Both the position numbers and the translations under genes were made by a program. A DNA stretch of 64,000 nucleotides from Catellatospora methionotrophica (lineage in GTDB: Bacteria; Actinomycetota; Actinomycetes; Mycobacteriales; Micromonosporaceae): contig NZ_JAAOTJ010000022.1 of assembly GCF_011297335.1 (NCBI RefSeq), positions 62,001 through 126,000 on the forward strand, read 5' to 3'. The notes beneath the pieces were generated by a model. The model made no database searches. It worked only from the letters and a program-made list of their open reading frames with translations, and was not told the DNA's origin. Of this stretch, positions 16,300 to 24,794 are shown in pieces (within the stretch, counting starts at the first letter, position 1; the number at the start of each line of letters is the position of its first letter).

Positions 16300-19200
16300 C
16301 TAGAGCGGTTCGATCCACATGTTGCGGAATCGCGGGTTCGCGCCCGCGTCCCCGTGGTCCTGCAGCCGGATCTGGCCGGGCGACAGGCCTTCCGGCGCAC
16401 CGGCCCCGGTCGGCCCGTTGATCGTGATGTCGTTGTGCACCACGAACCCGTTCCACACGATGGTGACCCGGGCGTCGGCCGTCTTGTTGCCCGAGCCGTC
16501 GAAGCGGGCCGCCTTGAACACCACGTCGTACGACTGCCAGGTCTCCGGAGCGCCCGCCGCGTTCACACTGGCGGCCGCCTTGGTGTAGATCGAGCCCGCC
16601 TCGGTGTTGTCCAGCGAGGCGTCACCGTAGGAGTCCAGCACCTGAAGCTCGTACCGGTCCTGCAGGTAGATGCCGCTGTTGCCGCGCTGCTGGCCGGTGA
16701 CGTTGGCGGGGTAGAGCGGCTCGTACCACTCCACGTGCAGCTTGAAGTCGCCGAACGCCTGCCGGGAGCGGATGTCGCCGCCCAGCGACTCCAGCGAGCC
16801 GCCGGATAACGGCCACGTCGCCGCGCCGCCGCTGGAGTTCTGCCACGAGGCCACGTCGTCGCCGTCGAACAGCTGGATGCGCTGCCCGCTGCCGGAGATC
16901 GCCCAGCGCTGGCTGAGCACCCCGGCGGCCTGCCAGATGTGCAGCTGGGTGCCGTCGGCGGAGCTGCCGCTCAGTGCGTCGAGCACCTTGCCCGACTGCG
17001 GGTTGAGGACCGTGCCGTCCGGCTGCGGCTGCCAGACCTGCGAGGCGGTGCCGTTGCAGGTCCACAGCTGCACCTTGGTGCCGTTGGCGGTGCCCGCGTT
17101 GTCGACGTCGAGGCACTTGCCCAGCGCCTGCAGGGTGCCGCCGACCCGGCTCCAGCGCTGCGCGGCCGAGCCGTTGCAGGTGTACAGCTGGATCTTCGTG
17201 CCGTTGGCGGTGCCCGCGTTGTCGACGTCGACGCACTTGCCGCCGATGCCGACGATCGCCCCGGCCCCGCCGGTCAGCGTCAGGGCGTCCAGGTTGACGT
17301 GCCCCGTGTCGCCGCTGTCGTACTTGACCGCGACGGTGTTGGCCCCCGCGTTCAGCGCGACGCTCTCGGTGATCGTCGACCAGGTGTCCCAGTTGCCGGT
17401 GTTGCCCATGGTCACCTGGCGCTGCTTGACGCCGTTGACGTACAGGCTGACCGTCTTCGGGCCGACGAACGGGTTCGGGCCGTTGCTGAAGCGCAGCGCT
17501 GCCTGGTAGGTCCCGGCGCTGCCCGCCGTCACGGTGAACGTGGTGCTCGCGCCGAGCGTGCCGTACCCGGCGACGAAACCGCTGCCGGTGTAGCCGGTGT
17601 GGTCGGTGGCGACCGTCGCGCCGCCGGCCCGGGCCGCCGACTCCGCCTGGTAGATCCCGTCCGAAGGGGGCGTGACCTGGCCGGGGATGGCGTTGAGGGT
17701 GTACCAGGCCTCGGTGCTCCACAGTGAGGCGCCGGTGCTGGAGCTGAACGGGCGCGGCGAGCGGATGTGCACCACGCGCCCGGCCAGCCGGCCGTCGACC
17801 GCCAGCGTGACCTTCTTGCCGTCCGCGGACAGCGTGGCCGAGGTGACGGTCAGGTTCTGCTCGTCGATCTTCGGGCCGCCGTAGCCGGCCGTGGGCTGGT
17901 AGCGCCACTGCTTGAGCTTGTACGCCGAGGCCAGGCTCGCCGCGGTCGCCGCCGACAGGGGCTGGGTGTACTCGATCTCGAACCCGGCGCCGGTGGCCCG
18001 CACGGCCAGGATGTCGAACACCGACGTGCCGTTCGGGGTCAGCTTCTGCAGGCCGTAGGTCAGCTTGCCGGACTGGCCCCAGTTGCCGCCCGCGCCGAGC
18101 CCGCCGAGGTAGATCGCCCCGTCCGGCCCGATGTTGACCTCGGAGACACCCGCCTCCAGGCCCTGCGTCATGCGGAACAGCGCGCCCTGGTACTCCCCGT
18201 TGACCTTCTCCACGAACGCCCGCTGCAGACCGCCGTAGGTCACGTCACCGATCACGAACTGCCCCGCGTACACGCCGCTGGGCAGCAGCATCGGGGTGCT
18301 CGGCGAGTTGGCGATCTCGTTCTGCGGCATCCACAGCACCGGCGGGGTCACCGGCGCGGTGTCGAACTGCCCGGCCGGGGTGTTGTAGTGGTTGAAGAAG
18401 CGGCCCTGCTTGATGTGCACCAGCTTCGAGGCGGGCAGCCAGCCGCCCTGGTTGTCGGTGACGAAGACGCCGTTCTCCGGACCCCAGCCGATGCCGTGCG
18501 GCGTACGCAGGCCACCGGCGATGTAGGACACCGCGCCGGTCGCCTTGTTCACCTTGATCGCGGTGCCGCGGCCGGCCACGGGCTGCGGGACGGTGCTCGC
18601 GCCGCCGTAGTCGATCGGCACCGACAGGCTCAGGTAGAAGAAGCCGTCGGCGTACAGCAGCCCGAACGCGAACTCGTGGAAGCCGCCGCCCCAGGGCCAG
18701 GTCGCGATCACGTTGTACTGGTCGGCGACGTCGTCGCCGTTGGTGTCGAGCAGCTGCGTCAGCCGCTGCTTCTCGGAGACGTAGACGACCCCGTCGACGA
18801 CCTTCAGACCCATAGGCTCCTTGAGGTTGCCGGCGATCTTCTTCGTGGTCACGTTGCCGGGGCTGGTCGCGCCACCGGTGTTGGCCAGCACGTAGACCTC
18901 ACCGGCCTGCGAGGTGCCGGACTGGTCGGTGCCGCCCCAGGTGCAGATCACCAGGCGGCCGTCGGGCAGCCAGTCCATGCCGGTGACCTTCGGCTGGAAC
19001 GAGCCCGGCCGCAGGTTGGTCAGCGAGAAGCCGGGGTGCACGCTGGTCAGCGGCAGCCCGTCGCCGGGGGAGTCGGCCACGCCCTCGCACTCCTTGCGGC
19101 CCGGCGCGGTCACCCGCACCACGCCCGCGTCGGTGCTCAGCGCCGAGTTCGGCACCAGCGTGAACGACGACGATCCGGGCGTACGCCACTCGAGGGTGAG

Positions 19201-19674
19201 CTGCTGGCCACCGGTGCGCTCGAAGTAGTCCAGGCGCAGCGCGTGGTAGCCGGTGGTCAGGTTGACCGTGCCCTCCAGGGCGGTCGCCCCGTGCAGGCCG
19301 TCGTGGTTGACCACCATCGCGCCGTCGATCCGCAGCTCGGAGCCGTCGTCACTGGTGAGGCGGAAGGTGTACGACCCGGCGGTGGTGATGTTGATGTTGC
19401 CCAGCGCCTGGGCGATGAACAGGTCCTCGAACCCGAAGTCGGCGGCCGTGCTCCAGTTGATCGTCGGCATCAGCTTGTCGACGTTGGGCGTCTGCCCGGT
19501 CTTGAGCACGCAGAGCTCGTTGAGCGGCACCTGGAGGTCGAACACGCGCAGGGTGACGCCGGGTTCCTGGGCGGGCACCGCGGCGGCGGGCGCGGCCCAC
19601 ACCCCGCCCGCGAGGGCGAGTGCCAGCGATACCAGCACGGGACCGCGAATTCGGCGTAGCAGTCGTCTGCCCAT
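16300..19674 (-). CDS. large secreted multidomain sugar-active protein (PA14, propeller, CBM6-like, ricin, DUF1080)
   Basis: A 1124-residue exported protein. Order: signal peptide (1-33); PA14 domain (about 40-190, with SDDGSELRIDG); a PQQ-dehydrogenase/glucose-sorbosone-type beta-propeller (about 210-560, with WLPDGRLVICTWGG and TPHGIGWGPENGVFVTDNQG); a linker; CBM6/35-like domain (about 675-800); ricin-type beta-trefoil with QxW repeats (AAQRWS, ASQVW, SQRWA; about 805-935); and a C-terminal DUF1080 3-keto-disaccharide hydrolase-like lectin fold (about 940-1124). It probably binds and modifies plant or microbial polysaccharides outside the cell. Upstream, CTTTCGATCG and CTTTCAATCG repeats may be regulator sites. 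The hairpin at 16240 ends the transcript. Confidence 0.88.
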   Translation of the reverse strand: MGRRLLRRIRGPVLVSLALALAGGVWAAPAAAVPAQEPGVTLRVFDLQVPLNELCVLKTGQTPNVDKLMPTINWSTAADFGFEDLFIAQALGNINITTAGSYTFRLTSDDGSELRIDGAMVVNHDGLHGATALEGTVNLTTGYHALRLDYFERTGGQQLTLEWRTPGSSSFTLVPNSALSTDAGVVRVTAPGRKECEGVADSPGDGLPLTSVHPGFSLTNLRPGSFQPKVTGMDWLPDGRLVICTWGGTDQSGTSQAGEVYVLANTGGATSPGNVTTKKIAGNLKEPMGLKVVDGVVYVSEKQRLTQLLDTNGDDVADQYNVIATWPWGGGFHEFAFGLLYADGFFYLSLSVPIDYGGASTVPQPVAGRGTAIKVNKATGAVSYIAGGLRTPHGIGWGPENGVFVTDNQGGWLPASKLVHIKQGRFFNHYNTPAGQFDTAPVTPPVLWMPQNEIANSPSTPMLLPSGVYAGQFVIGDVTYGGLQRAFVEKVNGEYQGALFRMTQGLEAGVSEVNIGPDGAIYLGGLGAGGNWGQSGKLTYGLQKLTPNGTSVFDILAVRATGAGFEIEYTQPLSAATAASLASAYKLKQWRYQPTAGYGGPKIDEQNLTVTSATLSADGKKVTLAVDGRLAGRVVHIRSPRPFSSSTGASLWSTEAWYTLNAIPGQVTPPSDGIYQAESAARAGGATVATDHTGYTGSGFVAGYGTLGASTTFTVTAGSAGTYQAALRFSNGPNPFVGPKTVSLYVNGVKQRQVTMGNTGNWDTWSTITESVALNAGANTVAVKYDSGDTGHVNLDALTLTGGAGAIVGIGGKCVDVDNAGTANGTKIQLYTCNGSAAQRWSRVGGTLQALGKCLDVDNAGTANGTKVQLWTCNGTASQVWQPQPDGTVLNPQSGKVLDALSGSSADGTQLHIWQAAGVLSQRWAISGSGQRIQLFDGDDVASWQNSSGGAATWPLSGGSLESLGGDIRSRQAFGDFKLHVEWYEPLYPANVTGQQRGNSGIYLQDRYELQVLDSYGDASLDNTEAGSIYTKAAASVNAAGAPETWQSYDVVFKAARFDGSGNKTADARVTIVWNGFVVHNDITINGPTGAGAPEGLSPGQIRLQDHGDAGANPRFRNMWIEPL
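17041..17280 (-). repeat. tandem 120-bp duplication in the ricin domain
   Basis: The two 120-bp halves (17041-17160 and 17161-17280) are partly near-identical. GTGCCGTTGGCGGTGCCCGC occurs in both at exactly 120-bp spacing, as does the following GTTGTCGACGTCGA. They encode two 40-residue beta-trefoil repeats with DNAGTANGTK in each. The nucleotide identity beyond protein need suggests recent duplication or gene conversion. Confidence 0.75.
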
Positions 19675-19776
19675 CGTTACTCCTGGGGAGATGCGGGGGT
19701 GGCCGTGCCCGGGCGGTCATCGACGCCGACGATTAACACACCAGAAACATCGGAGGGTGAAGCGAGACATTAGACG

Positions 19777-19810
19777 CTTTCGATCGCGCTGTCTATATCT
19801 TTCAATCGAT
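19777..19810 (-). promoter_or_regulatory. possible operator/promoter region
   Basis: Two related sites, CTTTCGATCG (19777-19786) and CTTTCAATCGAT (19799-19810), are spaced 22 bp apart within an AT-rich stretch about 100-135 bp upstream of the large secreted protein start. Direct half-site repetition suggests binding by a LacI- or GntR-type regulator; none is encoded nearby. Confidence 0.35.
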
Positions 19811-19832
19811 ACAGCAAAAGTTCTTGCTGTCT

Positions 19833-20618
19833 CTACGAAAGTCGCCGGGCGCGGTACCGCAGCGCGGCCTCCACAGTGGCCGCGTGGACCGCTCTGGCCA
19901 GCCGCGATCCCCACGCCGAACGCGGTCCGGCGAAGCGCTCCTGCTCGCCCGCCGCCCGGGCGGCGACGCACACGGCGTCGGTCGGCGTGCCCGAGGCGTC
20001 GAACCCCGCGTCGCGCAGCGCCTGCACCTTCGCCTCGGTGGCGGTGGCCACCGCGTTCACCAGCGCGGCGGGCGACAGCGCCACGGGCACGGCCACCATG
20101 ATGTTGATCGTGCCGGGGACGAAAGCGGCGCCGCCGGGGTTCTGGGCGTCGGCACCCGGATCGGCCAGCCGCACGGCCACGTCGGCACCCGTATCGGGAG
20201 ACCGCAAGAGCGCGTGGGCACCCAGACCGGCGGGCCGCGCGGCCGCGTCGGGGGGCTGCGCGGCCCAGCCGGATACGCCGATGCCTGCCGTGACAAGGGC
20301 TTCGGCGCCGCCGTCGGTGGCGAAGCCGGCTTCGGTTACGCGGGCGGCGGTCATCAGGCCGACGCCGGGGCCGGTCAGGCCGTGCCGCTGGGCGATCTCG
20401 GCGAGGTGCCGCTCCGGGTCGAGCCGGGTGTAGCCGTGGCCGACCTGGGCGTTGAGCACCCAGGCGCGTGGACCCATGCCGCCGCCGAGTACCGCGCTGG
20501 AGATCATCTGCCAGTCGTCACCGGCCTGCCATACCAGGGCGGGCCAGGCTCCCGACTCGTCCTCGTGTGGGACGAGCAGGGCGCGTAGCAGCACGGCATC
20601 GGGGTTCGGCATCGGCAC
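19833..20618 (-). CDS. cbiZ: adenosylcobinamide amidohydrolase
   Basis: A 261-residue CbiZ-family protein (PF01955). Matching stretches are SSAVLGGGMGPRAWVLNAQV, GPGVGLMTAA, PGTINIMVAVPVAL and ALVNAVATATEAKVQAL followed by GTPTDAVCVAA. The enzyme cleaves the aminopropanol linkage of adenosylcobinamide to give cobyric acid, so that salvaged corrinoids can be rebuilt into the cell's own B12. No other cobalamin gene or riboswitch is visible here. ATG 20618 with AAGG upstream. A B12-binding-type MerR regulator is encoded at 55.2 kb, but no link between them is shown. Confidence 0.92.
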   Translation of the reverse strand: MPMPNPDAVLLRALLVPHEDESGAWPALVWQAGDDWQMISSAVLGGGMGPRAWVLNAQVGHGYTRLDPERHLAEIAQRHGLTGPGVGLMTAARVTEAGFATDGGAEALVTAGIGVSGWAAQPPDAAARPAGLGAHALLRSPDTGADVAVRLADPGADAQNPGGAAFVPGTINIMVAVPVALSPAALVNAVATATEAKVQALRDAGFDASGTPTDAVCVAARAAGEQERFAGPRSAWGSRLARAVHAATVEAALRYRARRLS

Positions 20619-20665
20619 ACGGAACCTTAACGTGGCCGCTCGCGCGGGCCGGAGTCCCCTTTGAG

Positions 20666-20732
20666 CATAGACGCTGGCCTATTACATCGAATTTGATGCA
20701 CGAATAATCGATGTAATAGGCCAGTGTCTATG
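20666..20732 (+). repeat. palindromic repeat family A, copy 3
   Basis: 25-bp arms (20666-20690 and 20708-20732) with one mismatch, around the constant 17-nt centre ATTTGATGCACGAATAA. The right edge lies in the MMPL gene: its TAG stop (20728-20730 on the plus strand reads CTA) is part of the arm. It therefore sits exactly at the 3' end of that gene and before cbiZ on the same strand. Confidence 0.93.
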
Positions 20733-22977
20733 AGGAGCGGGGTGTGCGCGCGGGCGCGGCAGGGGTGGCGGGCGCGACCGGGGTGGAGGTGGTGGCGGAG
20801 GCGGAGGGGGTGGTTGAGGTGGTGGGCTTGGTGGGGCGGGTTCGGCGGGGTTGCGGGACGGTCGGTGCGGATGGGGTGGGTAGGGCGGGGGTGCGGGTGG
20901 GCCACCAGTTGGCGCGGCCGAGCAGGGACATCGCGGCGGGTAGGAGCAGGCCGCGTACGACGGTGACGTCGAGGAGGACGGCGACGGCCATGCCGACGCC
21001 GATCTCCTTGACGGCGATCAGCTCGCCCAGCGCGAAGCCGAGGAAGACGATGCCGATCGACACCGCGGCGGCGGTGACCACGGGGCCGGTGGCGGTGATC
21101 CCGGCCAGTACGGCCCGGTCGTTGGCGGCGCGGTCGTCGCCGGTGCGGCGGGCCCACTCCTCGCGGATCCGGGCCAGCAGGAACACCTCGTAGTCCATGG
21201 ACAGGCCGAACACGAAGACGAACAGCAGCAGCGGCGTGGTCAGGTCCAGCGCGCCCCACGGCGTGAAGCCGAGCAGGCCCGAGCCCCAGCCCCACTGGAA
21301 CACCGCGACCAGCACGCCGAGCGTGGCCAGCATGGTCAGCAGGTTCATCAGCAGCGCCTTGACGGGCACCACCAGTGAGCCGGTGAGCAGGAACAGCAGC
21401 AGCGCCGTCGCGACGATGACGACGCCGAGCGCGATCGGCAGCCGGTCGCCGGTGGCCTCCTTCGCGTCGATGAGCTGCGCGGCCGGGCCCGCCACCAGCA
21501 CGGGCACCGTCGTGTCCAGAGCACGCACGTCGCGTACGAGCTGCTGGGTCTGCTCTCCCGCCGCCAGGCCGGGCCGCTCCACCTCGGCGACGACGACCTG
21601 CGGCGGCATGTTCTCGCGCAGGTCCACGTCGGTCACGCCGGGCAGGGCGCGGATGCGTGCGAGCAGGCTCTGCACCGCGAGGTCGGTGGCGGCGCCCTCG
21701 ATGACCACGGGGACGGGCTCGGGATACTTCGCGGCGAAGTGGTGCTCGTAGGCCTCGTACGCCTGGCGGGCCTCGCTGCTCGCGGGCAGGGAGCGGGCGT
21801 CGGAGTCGGCCAGGTTCACGTGCAGCAGCGGCACGCCCAGGGTGAGCAGCGCGGCGGTCACCGCCAGCGCCACCGCCACGGGCCGGCGCTGCGCGAACGC
21901 CGCCGACCGGGCCAGCAGTCCCGGGCCGCGCCGCGCCGGACGCCGCCACACCCACGTCCTGGTGCCCGGCGCGGGGATGTGCCGGTGCGCGATCGTGATC
22001 AGCGCGGGCACCAGGGTCAGCCCGGCCACCGTGGCCAGCAGGACGACCAGCGCGCCGCCGAGCGCCATCGCGGCCAGCAGCGGATCGGCGAAGACGAACA
22101 GGCCGGACAGCGCGGCCCCGACGGCCAGCCCCGACACCAGCACGGCCCGCCCGGCCGTGGCGACCGTACGCGACAGCAGCTCCGGCAGCGGCGCGCGCGG
22201 ATCGGCGGCCCGTTCCTCCCGGAAGCGGGCCACGATCAGCAGGCTGTAGTCGACGGCCAGGCCCAGGCCGAGCAGGGTGACCACGTTGACGGTGTAGTCG
22301 CTGACGCCGGTGACCCCGGCCAGGCCGGTCAGCGCCAGCAGCGTCCCCGCGACGGTGGCCAGCGCCGCGCCGATCGGCAGGCTGCCCGCGGCCAGCCCGC
22401 CCAGCATGACGATCAGCGCCCCGCAGAGCACGACCAGCGCGACCGACTCCCCGAGCGCGGCGTCGGCGATCGCCTGGTCGCCGAAGTCGCGCTCGGCCAG
22501 CAGCTTCCCGCCGACCAGCACCTGCGGCACGTCGATGCGGTGCAGCGCCGCGCTGACCTTGTCGGCCACTGCCAGCGCCTCGTCGTCGCTCAGCTGGGGC
22601 GACAGCTCGACGACGACCAGGGAGCTCTCGCTGTCGGCGGAGATCTGTGACGAGCCGGCGGTGTACGCGTCGGTGACCTTGACGACGCCCGGGATCGCCC
22701 GGATCTCGAACATGATCTGGGTGGCCTGGTTGACGAGGTCGGTCGCGAAGAAGTTCCGCCCCGACAGCACCGCGACCAGCTGCTCGCCGGTCGGGGTCAG
22801 CGCGTCGAGCCGCGCCTGCGCGACCGTCGACTCGGCGTCGGGGCGCAGGTCGTCCAGCGGTTCGGTCCTGTCGTACACCGAGCCGCCGAACACCGCCCCG
22901 CACAAAGCGATCGCGGCCCACCCCGCGATCACCGCGTACCGCCCCCGGGCGGCGATCCGACCGAGCCGTGCGAGCAT
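20728..22977 (-). CDS. MMPL-family (RND superfamily) transporter
   Basis: A 749-residue integral membrane protein of the MMPL group. An N-terminal helix is followed by a large extracytoplasmic loop (about 40-180), a six-helix block, a second loop and a second block, the RND duplication. Motifs include VVTLLGLGLAVDYSLLIVARF and LFVFVFGLSMDYEVFLLARI, with the GxxxDYxxF-type signature that carries the proton-relay aspartates. The tail after about residue 700 is Pro/Thr/Arg-rich and ends in a stop codon within a family A repeat. GGAGGACGCG precedes ATG 22977. Expected to export lipids or hydrophobic metabolites; substrate unknown. Confidence 0.92.
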   Translation of the reverse strand: MLARLGRIAARGRYAVIAGWAAIALCGAVFGGSVYDRTEPLDDLRPDAESTVAQARLDALTPTGEQLVAVLSGRNFFATDLVNQATQIMFEIRAIPGVVKVTDAYTAGSSQISADSESSLVVVELSPQLSDDEALAVADKVSAALHRIDVPQVLVGGKLLAERDFGDQAIADAALGESVALVVLCGALIVMLGGLAAGSLPIGAALATVAGTLLALTGLAGVTGVSDYTVNVVTLLGLGLAVDYSLLIVARFREERAADPRAPLPELLSRTVATAGRAVLVSGLAVGAALSGLFVFADPLLAAMALGGALVVLLATVAGLTLVPALITIAHRHIPAPGTRTWVWRRPARRGPGLLARSAAFAQRRPVAVALAVTAALLTLGVPLLHVNLADSDARSLPASSEARQAYEAYEHHFAAKYPEPVPVVIEGAATDLAVQSLLARIRALPGVTDVDLRENMPPQVVVAEVERPGLAAGEQTQQLVRDVRALDTTVPVLVAGPAAQLIDAKEATGDRLPIALGVVIVATALLLFLLTGSLVVPVKALLMNLLTMLATLGVLVAVFQWGWGSGLLGFTPWGALDLTTPLLLFVFVFGLSMDYEVFLLARIREEWARRTGDDRAANDRAVLAGITATGPVVTAAAVSIGIVFLGFALGELIAVKEIGVGMAVAVLLDVTVVRGLLLPAAMSLLGRANWWPTRTPALPTPSAPTVPQPRRTRPTKPTTSTTPSASATTSTPVAPATPAAPARTPRSS

Positions 22978-23142
22978 CGCGTCCTCCAGGATGGCCGTGC
23001 CGCGATCCGGTGATCGCCGACGCCATGAAATACCGCCGACCGTCCGAACGCAACAGCGCGGTGCTGACCAAGCGGTAGCCGTACATCCCGGCCACCGCGC
23101 CCGGTCCCGGCCGACCCGGGGCGGCTGACGGCAATCCGATCG

Positions 23143-23190
23143 GATCTGGATGAGCTGTGGTCGTTCCGGCGACCACCACTCATCCAGATC
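23143..23190. repeat. 48-bp palindrome, possible terminator
   Basis: A hairpin with 12-bp outer arms (GATCTGGATGAG, 23143-23154; complement 23179-23190) and 7-bp inner arms (GTGGTCG/CGACCAC) around TTCCGG. It starts 6 bp beyond the stop of the LuxR gene, so a terminator role is likely. The form resembles a further dispersed palindrome family, but only one copy is in the window. Confidence 0.8.
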
Positions 23191-23196
23191 GTCAGG

Positions 23197-24687
23197 TCAT
23201 GCGCCTAGGCGGAGGGTGGAGGTGGTGGCGGCGAGTTCGGTGCGGTTGCGGACGCCGAGTTTGCGGAAGATGTTGCCGAGGTGGAACTCGACGGTCTTGG
23301 CGGAGACGCCCAGCAGCTCGGCGGCCTCCCGGTTGCTGAGCCCGCCCGAGACGGCCTGGGCGACGCGCGTCTCGGCCTCGGTCAGCCGCTGTCCGTCGGG
23401 CACGGACCCGCGCGCGGCGTGCGTCTGGGCTGGTGAGGGCGCGGACGGCGAGGTGACGGGCAGGCCGTCCTCCAGACCGGGGACGGGGCGCCGGGGCCTG
23501 GGCACGGTGACCGTGCGGCCGCCCGGTGCGCTGAGGTGTTGCAGGTCGGCCATTACCCGGGTGAGCAGCCCGGCCGCGCCGATCGCGGCGTAGCCGGTGC
23601 AGGCGGCCTCCAGCAGCCGGGTCGCGTCGGCCCGTCGTCCGAGCCGGGCGTGCTGCGCGCCGAGCAGCCAGGCCATCCGGGGCCGGGACAGCCGCTCCAC
23701 GGGGCGGTTCAGCCCGGCCAGGGACGTCTCGAACCGGGCCATCGCGGCGGGGTCGGCGGGCTCGCTGATCCAGGCCCGCCAGGCGGGCAGGGCCGGTGCG
23801 CCGGGCCAGCCCAGCGGCGGGTCGGGCATGGCCGCGAGCAGCGCCGCGGCGGCGTCGGCGCGGTCGTGCAGGGCGTAGTGGGTGGCCAGTTCCCAGCGGT
23901 GCTCGAAGATGAGGCCGGAGTTGGCCCCGACGACGGTGCCGACCAGGAACTCCAGGATGCCGAGCCAGGCGTCGGTGTCGCCCGAGGCCAGGTGCAGCAC
24001 GGACGCGCATTCGGCGATGTGGGCCGCGACCCAGCGCGAGCCGGACCGTGCCGCGAGGTCGCGGGCCTGGGCCAGGCAGGCCGCTGAGGCGGCCAGGTCC
24101 CCGCACATGGCCTCGACCTTGACCAGCCACGAGGTGGCCTCGGCCTCGATGTCGAGCCGCTGCGCCGCCCGGGCGAGCCGCCGCGCCTCGTGCAGTTCGG
24201 CCCGGCCGCGCAGCAGGTCGCCGCTCCAGGCGTCGCCGAGCCCGAGCATGGACACCAGCCGGGCGCGCCGGGCGGGATCGGTGTCGGCCTGGGCCACCAG
24301 GTGCGCGTACCGCGGGCGGGTCTCCTGCGGGCGCATCAGGGTGAGGCTGCCCAGCAGCGCGCACTCCAGGTAGAGCGGGTCGCTGTGCAGGCCGTGCGTC
24401 TCGATGAGCCGCTGCGCGGTCTCCAGGTGCCGGGTGGCGTGCGCTTTCCTGGTGCGTACGCCGACGACCCCGGCCACCGTGTGGAACAGTGCCTCGATCT
24501 GCGGCCGCGCCGGGTCGGAGCGCAGCGCCGACAGCCGGTCGGCGAGCGGGGCCAGGGCGGCCGGGTCGGCGGTGCGGGACACGTGGAAGAACGCCTCGGC
24601 GGTGAGCCGGGCGGCGGCCACCGGCTCGGTGGTGCGCCGCGCGGCGGCCAGCAGCCGATCGGCCTCGACATCGAAAAACACGCGCAC
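23197..24687 (-). CDS. LuxR-family transcriptional regulator with long sensory N-terminus
   Basis: About 496 residues. The N-terminal 400 residues are alpha-helical, TPR-like repeats (for example WVAAHIAECASVLHLASGDT) as in the large LuxR regulators. The C-terminal helix-turn-helix contains LTEAETRVAQAVSGGLSNRE, then LLGVSAKTVEFHLGNIFRKL. No Walker A motif is visible, so it is not a full LAL ATPase. The start is uncertain: GTG 24687 leaves room for a divergent promoter, while the frame remains open to an ATG at 24765. The target is unknown; it lies upstream of the MMPL gene on the same strand. Confidence 0.85.
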   Translation of the reverse strand: MRVFFDVEADRLLAAARRTTEPVAAARLTAEAFFHVSRTADPAALAPLADRLSALRSDPARPQIEALFHTVAGVVGVRTRKAHATRHLETAQRLIETHGLHSDPLYLECALLGSLTLMRPQETRPRYAHLVAQADTDPARRARLVSMLGLGDAWSGDLLRGRAELHEARRLARAAQRLDIEAEATSWLVKVEAMCGDLAASAACLAQARDLAARSGSRWVAAHIAECASVLHLASGDTDAWLGILEFLVGTVVGANSGLIFEHRWELATHYALHDRADAAAALLAAMPDPPLGWPGAPALPAWRAWISEPADPAAMARFETSLAGLNRPVERLSRPRMAWLLGAQHARLGRRADATRLLEAACTGYAAIGAAGLLTRVMADLQHLSAPGGRTVTVPRPRRPVPGLEDGLPVTSPSAPSPAQTHAARGSVPDGQRLTEAETRVAQAVSGGLSNREAAELLGVSAKTVEFHLGNIFRKLGVRNRTELAATTSTLRLGA

Positions 24688-24794
24688 AGAGTAGTGGGGC
24701 CGCACCAGGGATATCCCCAGGTGATTCCGGGGTTCCAGTGGCGGGAAGGCGACACCTGGCGGCATCCGGGGCGGGCCGGTGCGACCGTCGCGCC

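Noticed and set aside
20600-20740. Possible cobalamin riboswitch near cbiZ
   Set aside because: No B12-box-like sequence is visible and the palindrome there belongs to family A.
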